Assembly: GCA_903904605.1 (NCBI GenBank)
Contig: CAIVDC010000094.1
Coordinates: forward strand, 1-64,000
Length of the DNA stretch: 64,000 bases
Reading direction: 5' to 3'
From: an uncultured Sterolibacterium sp.
GTDB lineage: Bacteria > Pseudomonadota > Gammaproteobacteria > Burkholderiales > Rhodocyclaceae
In this document: one piece after another, positions 46,850-54,300 of the stretch
Layout of the letters: every line of letters starts with the position of its first letter
How positions within the stretch are numbered: position 1 is the stretch's first letter
The notes under the pieces: model-generated
Seen by the model: the letters and a program-made list of their open reading frames with translations, nothing else
Database searches by the model: none
Told to the model about the DNA's origin: nothing
Position numbers and translations under genes: made by a program

Positions 46850-47694
46850 GCCATTTGCTGGTCGGCGCGGACGAAGTCGCGGCGCATCTCGATGACCCGT
46901 CGTGGCGTATTTTCGATTGCCGCCATGACCTCAAGCAGACCGAATACGGCATCGCCGCCTACCGCCGCGGCCATATTCCCGGCGCGCTTTTCCTGCACCT
47001 CGACCGGGATCTCTCGGGTGTCGCCAATGGCCGGAATGGCCGCCATCCCCTGCCAGACGCCGTCGTCTTTGGCGAGCGGATGGCGCAGTGCGGCGTTGGA
47101 CCGGAGTCGCAGGTAGTCGCCTACGACAACGAAGGCGGCATCTTTGCTTCGCGCCTGTGGTGGCTGCTGCGCTGGCTGGGACACGAGCGCGTCGCTGTAC
47201 TAGACGGCGGACTGGCGGGCTGGAAGCGGTCAGGGCTGCCGCTTGAGGAGCAGACGCCGGATGCGTCCAGGGCGCACTTTGCCGCGCGTTCCGCAAGCAC
47301 CCGTCAGGTCGATGCCGATTTCGTTCTGGCGCATCTCGGCTCGGAAGAAATGCTGCTGGTCGATGCCCGCAGCCCCGAGCGTTTCCGCGGCGAGAACGAG
47401 ACGCTCGATCCGGTCGGCGGCCATATTCCCGGCGCGGTCAATCGCTTCTATTTCGACAACCTGGACGACGACGGTTGCTACTTCAAGCCGGCCGCCGAAC
47501 TTGCCGCAGAGTTCTCGGACCTCCTGGCCGGGCGCGATCCGCGCTGCGTCGTCCAGCAATGCGGATCCGGCGTCACCGCCTGTCACAACCTCCTGGCAAT
47601 GGAAATTGCCGGCCTCCCGGGTTCGCGGCTTTATGCCGGCTCGTGGAGCGAATGGTGCTCGGATCCGTCGCGACCGGTGGCCAAGGGCGTCTAA
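46846..47694 (+). CDS. Thiosulfate/3-mercaptopyruvate sulfurtransferase (rhodanese)
   Basis: 282 residues with two rhodanese domains. The N-terminal domain is inactive and the C-terminal one has the active-site loop C239-G-S-G-V-T-A. The CGSG(V/I)TA loop is typical of 3-mercaptopyruvate sulfurtransferase (SseA) rather than classical thiosulfate rhodanese. It has no signal peptide and is cytoplasmic. In this sulfur oxidiser it could load TusA with sulfane sulfur, but it lies 30 kb away and is coupled to a SpoIIAA-like gene. Confidence 0.9.
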   Translation: MSHLLVGADEVAAHLDDPSWRIFDCRHDLKQTEYGIAAYRRGHIPGALFLHLDRDLSGVANGRNGRHPLPDAVVFGERMAQCGVGPESQVVAYDNEGGIFASRLWWLLRWLGHERVAVLDGGLAGWKRSGLPLEEQTPDASRAHFAARSASTRQVDADFVLAHLGSEEMLLVDARSPERFRGENETLDPVGGHIPGAVNRFYFDNLDDDGCYFKPAAELAAEFSDLLAGRDPRCVVQQCGSGVTACHNLLAMEIAGLPGSRLYAGSWSEWCSDPSRPVAKGV

Positions 47695-47760
47695 GGCGCG
47701 GCGGGACGCCGCCGACCGGGTTCCGCTCAGCCTGCTGAACTGACCATCCATCGCTTGGGG

Positions 47761-47788
47761 TGGTAATCATTATGCAAAATGATTACCA
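47761..47788. promoter_or_regulatory. 28-bp near-perfect palindrome upstream of pilE, Fur-like operator candidate
   Basis: The arms TGGTAATCATT (47761-47771) and AATGATTACCA (47778-47788) are exact inverted copies around ATGCAA, itself nearly symmetric; only two of 28 positions break full symmetry. The left 15 bases match a Fur-type 7-1-7 motif (TGATAATnATTATCA) except at three positions, and the opposite strand matches similarly. It ends 22 bases before the pilE GTG. It could instead bind another dimeric repressor or form an mRNA hairpin. Confidence 0.5.
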
Positions 47789-47810
47789 TGCCAATCGAAT
47801 AGGAGGGATC

Positions 47811-48302
47811 GTGTCGGCCATCCCGGTATCTGCAAAATCCGAGTTGCCATCGTGCTCAGCGAGGCGGGGGTTCACCCTGATCGAATTGATGGTCGTGGTT
47901 GCGGTCATCGGGATCCTGACGATGATCGCCTATCCCTCGTATCAGAGCTACGTCATCCGGGGAAACCGGTCGCAAGCGCAGCAGTTCCTGATGGACATCG
48001 CCCAGCGCGAAGAGCAGTTCCGCCTGGACCAGGGCCGCTACACGTCTTCTCTGACCGATCTGGGCAGTTCGGTGCCGGCCCAGGTCGCGAAGTACTACCA
48101 AGATCCAGCGTTTGACAAGACGGATCCGCCGGCTGCGCGGCCATTCTTCGTTGCCGAACTGGCTCCCCTCGACACGGGGGCGCAAAAGAACGATGGCCGT
48201 CTGTTCATCAACAGCCTTGGTGAGCACTGGCGCGACGCGGTCAGCACCTGCGCGATCACGGCCTGTGCGTCTTCGGATGCCAGCGCGATCCCCTGGGAAT
48301 AA
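47811..48302 (+). CDS. pilE: Type IV pilin PilE-like protein
   Basis: 163 residues from GTG 47811, preceded by AGGAGG. The prepilin peptidase site is G20/F21 in [19 protein letters not shown], with the glutamate at mature position 5. The transmembrane alpha-1 helix continues to [32 protein letters not shown], the PilE-type segment. The mature protein is about 143 residues with two C-terminal cysteines (CAITAC), a possible D-loop disulfide of very short span. As first gene of the fimT-pilVWX-pilY1 operon it is probably a minor pilin rather than the major one. Confidence 0.88.
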   Translation: MSAIPVSAKSELPSCSARRGFTLIELMVVVAVIGILTMIAYPSYQSYVIRGNRSQAQQFLMDIAQREEQFRLDQGRYTSSLTDLGSSVPAQVAKYYQDPAFDKTDPPAARPFFVAELAPLDTGAQKNDGRLFINSLGEHWRDAVSTCAITACASSDASAIPWE

Positions 48303-48306
48303 GGCG

Positions 48307-48918
48307 ATGGCCGCCAGCCCGGGTTTCACCCTGGTCGAACTGATGGTGACGGTGACCGTTGCCGTCATTCTGCTGAGCATCGGCGTGCCTGCCATGCAGG
48401 ACCTGATCGCCCGCCAGCGGGTCCGCGCGGCGGCGGGTGAACTCATGACCGATCTTGCCTATGCCCGCGCCGATGCCATCAGCAACGGGCGCCGGGTCGC
48501 GGTGGCGCGACTGGATCAGGGCAGCGGCGGCGCCTGGCGCAGCGGCTGGCGGCTGCTCGCCTGCCGGCAGACGCCGTCCGCCTGCGCTTCCTGCGACCCC
48601 ACCGACCCCGCGGCAGCCCCAGCCTGCCTGGAGGAAACCATACACCGCCAGGCCTTGCCCGGCCGGGTCAAGGTATGCGCGCGGATGAATCCGGCTGCAG
48701 CTGTCGTCGATACGCCGGCCATCGTCTTCGGTCCCGACGGGCGGATTTCTTCCGCCACACCGGGCGCGGATTTGTCCATCAACGCCTTCATGGTCAGCGA
48801 CGACATGGGTGACGCCGATGCCGGCAACGACAAGATGCGTGCCCTGGAGTTCGCCACGGCCGGGCGGGTCAGGTTCTACGAGGTGAATTCCGCCCAGGGG
48901 GGTGTGGCATGTCCGTGA
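48307..48918 (+). CDS. fimT: Minor pilin FimT/GspH-like protein
   Basis: 203 residues from ATG 48307, four bases after pilE. A very short six-residue leader (MAASPG) precedes FTLVELMVTVTVAVILLSIGVPAM, then the GspH/FimT-like domain with ARADAISNGRRVAV. Several cysteines occur (CRQTPSACASC...ACLEE). FimT/FimU pilins prime pilus assembly together with PilV, PilW, PilX and PilE. The end overlaps pilV by ten bases. Confidence 0.87.
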   Translation: MAASPGFTLVELMVTVTVAVILLSIGVPAMQDLIARQRVRAAAGELMTDLAYARADAISNGRRVAVARLDQGSGGAWRSGWRLLACRQTPSACASCDPTDPAAAPACLEETIHRQALPGRVKVCARMNPAAAVVDTPAIVFGPDGRISSATPGADLSINAFMVSDDMGDADAGNDKMRALEFATAGRVRFYEVNSAQGGVACP

Positions 48919-49574
48919 GCCGGCACAAGCCCTCGCTTTACAGCCGCGGGCTCACCCTGATCGAAGTGATGGTGACCCTGGTCATCCTGCTGCTCGGCCT
49001 GCTCGGTCTGTCGGGTCTGATCGTCAAGGCGGGACGGGCTTCCTATGAAGCTTACGAAAGACAGCAGGCGCTGGCGATCGCCAACGACCTGGCCGAGCGG
49101 ATTCGCACCAATCGCCTCGCCGATGCGGCGACATCAGCCAACAGCAACATCGCCAACCTGTATGTCACCGCTGCAGCGCTCGGAGACCCTGCTTCCCTGC
49201 AGACCCTGAAGAAGGATTGCGCAGCAGCCAGTTGCACGGCCGCAGAGCTTGCCAGCTACGACCTGGCGACGTGGGAAGGTCTGCTGATCGGCGCAGCCAA
49301 GAAGAATTCCCTCGGTGTTCGGGTCGGCAGCATCGGCAATGGCCGCGGCTGCGTCGAGGGGCCGCTCTTGGCGGACGCCCAAACGCCGGCCAATACTTAC
49401 CGCATCACGGTGGCCTGGCAGGGGGACCAGCCGGTTCCGGTGTCCTCCGACAACGTCAATGATTTGCGCAACGCAACTGCCTGCGCGAAGGGAATCTATC
49501 TCGGTCCCGGGAACACCGCCGATACGGCCGATGAGTACCGTCGTCTGGTGGTCCTCTACGTTTCCATCAACTAG
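48909..49574 (+). CDS. pilV: Minor pilin PilV
   Basis: 221 residues. A 14-residue leader ends in SRG, followed by LTLIEVMVTLVILLLGLLGLSGLIVKAG, the PilV/GspI-type helix, and QALAIANDLAERIRTNR, typical of PilV. It is part of the minor-pilin priming complex. It lies between fimT (overlap) and pilW (five-base gap). Confidence 0.9.
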   Translation: MSVSRHKPSLYSRGLTLIEVMVTLVILLLGLLGLSGLIVKAGRASYEAYERQQALAIANDLAERIRTNRLADAATSANSNIANLYVTAAALGDPASLQTLKKDCAAASCTAAELASYDLATWEGLLIGAAKKNSLGVRVGSIGNGRGCVEGPLLADAQTPANTYRITVAWQGDQPVPVSSDNVNDLRNATACAKGIYLGPGNTADTADEYRRLVVLYVSIN

Positions 49575-49579
49575 CCGCC

Positions 49580-50749
49580 ATGGACCCGCTCGCCACCCGT
49601 TCCGCGCAGCATCGCCGCAGCCCCTCATTGGGCAGCCAGCGCGCTGTCACCCTGATCGAACTGATGGTCTCGATCGCCATCAGCCTGGTTCTTCTTCTGG
49701 GGCTTACCGTGCTGTTTTCCAGCACCTCGCAGAGCTTCAGGGTCCAGGACGAGTTCGCGCGCCTGCAGGAAAACGGCACGGCAGCTCTTCGCTATCTGGG
49801 CGACGACCTGCGCATGGCCGGGTTCTATGGCACAGGCACCAGTGTCGCCAGCGTGAATCTGGACAGCCTGCCCGAGATCACCGGAACGGACTGCGGCGCT
49901 GAGCTGGCCGGTCCTCCCGCGCGTCCGTTTGCCCTGGATCTCTCCACACCCATTGCGGTCGAAATGTCGCTGACCCCGGATAATGTGAGCACCGTCTTTC
50001 CCTGCATCGATCGCGCCAACTTTTCTCCGGGCAGCCCGGTCATCGTCCTGCGCGGCGCCACCAGCCACGCCATCACCCAGGCCGATGCCAGCGGCAGCAT
50101 GAGCGCCGCTCTCGAGGCCGATGCCAATTACGCCCAGACCATCTACGTACAGGCTTCACCGACGCAAGAGCCCAATACCATCGTGTTCCGCGGCGACCGT
50201 TATGCCGAGCTGCGCGCCGCCGGTCTGGCCAATGTCCGGATAGTCAACGGCAACCAGGATGCGCCGATTTTCGAATACCAGACCCACGTCTACTACGTCC
50301 GTCCGTGCAGCCGGCCGACCGGTGTCGGCACGTCAGACTCGGCGACTAGGGTTTGCCAGGAGACGGACGACGGCGGCCATCCCATTCCCACCCTGGTGAG
50401 GCAGGAACTCGTTAACCAGCAGATGCAGGAGCTTCCGCTGGTCGAGGGCATCGAGCGCCTGAATCTGAGCTATGGCCTCGATGTCGACGGCGACGGCATC
50501 CCGGACCAATACACCGAGGCGCCGGCGCCGGGGGACTGGCCGCAGATCATTGCCGTGCGCATCGCCGTCCTGGTGCGCAGCACCGTCCCCGTCGCAGGGC
50601 AGGACGACTCGGGCAAGACCTACGATCTGGGCGGCGGGGTGACCTTTACCTGCAACACCGACTGTTCTTATCTGCGCCAGGTGTATTCGCAGACGGTGCA
50701 GTTGCGCAACTGCGCGCTGCGCCGCTCGGCAGGAGGACAGCAATGCTGA
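49580..50749 (+). CDS. pilW: Minor pilin PilW
   Basis: 389 residues. The leader ends QRA before VTLIELMVSIAISLVLLLGLTVLF, so the residue at -1 is alanine where most type IV prepilins have glycine; E5 is present. The rest matches PilW (QENGTAALRYLGDDLRMAGFYG) with a long C-terminal beta-domain. The last codons overlap pilX by seven bases. Confidence 0.9.
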   Translation: MDPLATRSAQHRRSPSLGSQRAVTLIELMVSIAISLVLLLGLTVLFSSTSQSFRVQDEFARLQENGTAALRYLGDDLRMAGFYGTGTSVASVNLDSLPEITGTDCGAELAGPPARPFALDLSTPIAVEMSLTPDNVSTVFPCIDRANFSPGSPVIVLRGATSHAITQADASGSMSAALEADANYAQTIYVQASPTQEPNTIVFRGDRYAELRAAGLANVRIVNGNQDAPIFEYQTHVYYVRPCSRPTGVGTSDSATRVCQETDDGGHPIPTLVRQELVNQQMQELPLVEGIERLNLSYGLDVDGDGIPDQYTEAPAPGDWPQIIAVRIAVLVRSTVPVAGQDDSGKTYDLGGGVTFTCNTDCSYLRQVYSQTVQLRNCALRRSAGGQQC

Positions 50750-51297
50750 GTAGAGCGGTCCGCCAGCAAGGCGTCGCCCTGGTCGTGGGCCTGATCATGC
50801 TGACCGTGCTGACATTGATGGTCGTCACCGCCATCAAGATCGGCATTCTGGAACTGAAGATCGGCGGCGTGAGCTATCTGGCCGCTCAGAATTTCGCCAA
50901 TGCCGAACTCGCCATCGGCCAGTTCATCGACGTCAATGCCGACGCGCTGCAACCCGGTTGCACCACCAAGAACCCGGCCACAGATCCGGCCAGCTGTCTC
51001 TTCGCCGCGGCTTCGGTTCCGAGCAACATTACCGTCGCTCCCGACCCGAGCAAGCCGGGCAACTATGCGGCCAGGGTCCAGCTGCGCAACGGCAGCGCGA
51101 CCCTGACGGCGACGGAAATGGGCTGCGGCGCCGACGCCGGCGTCGGCTCGGGCAATCAGGTTCCCGGCGCCGGCATTCTCTCCTGGGATGCCGAGGAACT
51201 GGATATCCGGGCCCGATCGAGCGGATCGATATCAGGCCTGGCCGTGATCCATCAGGGGATCAAGAAAAGACTGACCGCGGGTGGCTGCGGTAACTGA
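50743..51297 (+). CDS. pilX: Minor pilin PilX
   Basis: 184 residues. A short leader (MLSRAVRQQG) precedes VALVVGLIMLTVLTLMVVTAIKIG, the PilX N-terminal helix; glutamate is absent at mature position 5, as is not uncommon in PilX. The C-terminal domain contains a few cysteines. PilX links PilW to PilY1 at the pilus tip in current models. Confidence 0.87.
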   Translation: MLSRAVRQQGVALVVGLIMLTVLTLMVVTAIKIGILELKIGGVSYLAAQNFANAELAIGQFIDVNADALQPGCTTKNPATDPASCLFAAASVPSNITVAPDPSKPGNYAARVQLRNGSATLTATEMGCGADAGVGSGNQVPGAGILSWDAEELDIRARSSGSISGLAVIHQGIKKRLTAGGCGN

Positions 51298-51323
51298 TCT
51301 CATCGATTCGGCAGAGGAGCATC

Positions 51324-54300
51324 ATGAAGGTCTCCAAGCGCATATTGTCCTGGTTGCTGATTGCGGCGCTGGTCAATCCGGCCTGGGCGCTGGATACCGA
51401 CATCTATCAAGGCATCACCACCGGGTCTTCCGCAGCGGAGCCCAATATCCTGCTGATTCTAGACACCTCGGACTCGATGAACCTGCCCGAAGGCTGGCGG
51501 GAGTACCCCGGCGCCTACGATTCGCATGTCGAGTATCTCTGGAACGACGTGAACGCCATCGCCAGTAGCGAAGTGCTGACTGAGACACCGGGCATGATAT
51601 CCACCGGCAACGGCTACGGAGCCAAGCCCCTTTCCAACGCGCAGATCTCGGCCAACACAGTCTTGATCCAGATGCCCGATACCGCCGGCTACAGTCCGGG
51701 CGCTACCATCACCCTGACCGGCACGCCTGATCCGGCGCTGAACGGCACCTTCACCATCCTCAGTACGACCAACACCAACATCGTCATTCATACCCCGCCT
51801 GGAGTTAACTTCAACGTTCCCGCTACGCAAAATGTTACCCCGCTGCCTCAATTAGGTATGCTGATCTGGACCAACCTCGGCTTTGCCCTCGATCCCGGTG
51901 CGGCGACGCCGGCGCCCACGATGGCGCTGGGTTTCTGGGGCGGAGACAGCCCCGGGGCGCGGCGGCAAATCTGGCAGGCCGCGCTGGCCTATGCCCAGGC
52001 CACCGAGCCGGGCGACCCCGGCCCGCGCAGCGTCTATCGCAGTTACGCGGTGACCGACCCGAACAGCGGCTCCGCGCTCTACTGGCTGCCTGCGGGCACC
52101 GCCGAGACGGACCATCGGCTTTGGTCGAATGCCTTCAACCGCTTCCTCGGCGCGGACCGGATGTCGCGCTTCGGCAGCGTCAATGGCAACAGCGATCCGG
52201 TCATTCGCGGCGGCATCAATTTCGGCACTCTGCCGGCCCAGTATTCCGGCTACAACCAGTGCCAATCTTCGAAAGACTCCTTGACGCCATCGACGGTCTT
52301 CGCCCCGAGCACGCAGCCCCAGAACGGCGGCAAATACCTCGGCCAGAAATGGCAGCGCTACGAGCGCTATCGCAAGCTCGACAGCTCGCTTGCGGCCAGC
52401 TACCCGGGGCCGGGCAGCTATCCGGGCAACGACCTCAAGATCGTCAGCAGCGCTTTCTACGACGGCTACCTTTCCTCCAATCGAGACGCCAACGATCTGG
52501 CGGCCAGCGCCCTGCCGATCCTGAAGTCCGGCAACAGTTCTGACGCCGGCTGGAGCAATCTGCGCCCGGACTGGGGCGGTTACCGCTTCAAGGATAGGCT
52601 CTGGGGCATCCCCGATGCGCAGTCCTTCAACCAGCTGCTGCTGCTCTATGGCTACCCGGCGGGCGCCGCCACCCTCAACGATGCGCGCATCGCCGGCAAC
52701 ATGAACCTGGCGGTGCCCGGCTACTACGACACCCCGCGGCTCCAGAACGCCGGCGCCACCATGTTGACCAATACGCGCAGTTGCACCTGGACCGGGCAGG
52801 TCCAGGAGACCGACGCCGGCAATCTGCCGCGCCGGGATCCCCTCGCCCTGAGCTACGGCGGCAACTGCAGCGATCTCGGCGTCAGCTGCAGCGATCCCGG
52901 CAACCCGGCATGCGCCAGTATCCTCTCTCCGGCCCCGTGCCTGCAGACGCTGAACGACAATTTCTACACCCGCGACAACAACAACTGTCACTGGATCAAC
53001 CGCAATGCCCTCAGCACCATGACCTTCTCCGGCTGCCACTGGACCGGCGCGCGGCTGCCGGTACCGCTCGGCGAGGGAAGGGGCAACCAATACTATGCCG
53101 GCGGCAGCTGCGTCGGCACTTGCACGGGTGCCTCCTGCCCCGCCGCCGTGGACGGCGGCACGAATTATTGTGTGAACGCCGCCATTCCCAGCCAGCAGTT
53201 CGGCGATACGAGCTACGCCAATGTGCTGCAGACGACTGACCCCACTGCCGGCTGCAGCAACCGCAGCGACAACGGCCCAGTCTATTACTACGGCGGCAGC
53301 TGCGTCGGCGATTACCGAGTCGCGCCCGGCAGCGCGAACGTCTGGCCTTTCGCGAACGTTGGCAGTAACGACGCCACCAACTTTCCCTGCGAAAACAATA
53401 CGACCCCGTCCCTGACGGTGAACGGGGCGGCGCTCAGCGACGTCAGCACCGTCTCGAGCACCGACGGCTGCGTCGACAAGAGCGATCCCTGGCAAAGCTG
53501 CGCCGACCGGCATGGCGGGAACTGCGTCTATCAGAGCTGCGCCAATCGGGTCAGCAGCGCGAACGTCGGCGGCAGCGATTACAACGTCTATGACCGGAAC
53601 GCCGACACCGACAACGTGATGGTGCACGACTGCGTCGCCGACGAGGGCGCCACGGGGCCGTACATGAGCAAGTCGGCGCGGGCCTTCGGCGCAACCTGGG
53701 ACATCGCCTCGAGCTACGAAACCGCCGCCGCCCAAGGCATTGCCTCGACACTGGGCGCGGCAGCAGCAGTGGATGTCTATTCGGTCAATTACCTCAACTG
53801 GAAGTTCGGCCCGAAATCCAATGGCAATCCGATCGGCCGCAAGACGCGCCTGCAGACCACCAAGGACGCGATGGTGCAGCTGGTGCAGACGGAGAACGGC
53901 GTGCGCTTCGGCCTGATGGTGTTCAACCGGATGGATAACAACCATAACACCGAGGGCGGCAACATCGTCTATGCCGTGCAGCGCATGGGCACCAATGTCC
54001 AGGCCGACATCGACCAGATGTCTTCCGAGGACCAGGCCGCCAACAGCGCGGCACTCGCCAACCGCGGTGCGCTGATCGCCAAGATCAACAGCCTGGTGGC
54101 CATCTCGCAGACGCCGCTGACGGAAAGTCTCTATGAAGCCTATCGCTATTTCAATGGCGCGGCGCCGATTTTCGGACAGCTTGCCACGGCGACGCCGGAC
54201 GGCTCCAAGGCGGCGGCCGGCTGCGACAAGAATGCCTTCGGCAACCCCGGCAACGGCAGCGATTGCCTGGGTTCCAGCGGTGGCTATCATTCGCCCATGC

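Noticed and set aside
47695-47760. Search for a sigma-54 promoter before pilE
   Set aside because: No TGGC-N8-TTGC-like -24/-12 pair was found in the region; only the palindrome at 47761-47788 stands out.
51852-54290. 812-codon open frame antisense to pilY1
   Set aside because: It is a shadow of the pilY1 reading frame, rich in Ala/Val/Gly/Arg with no domain pattern, and covers exactly the GC-rich insertion of PilY1.
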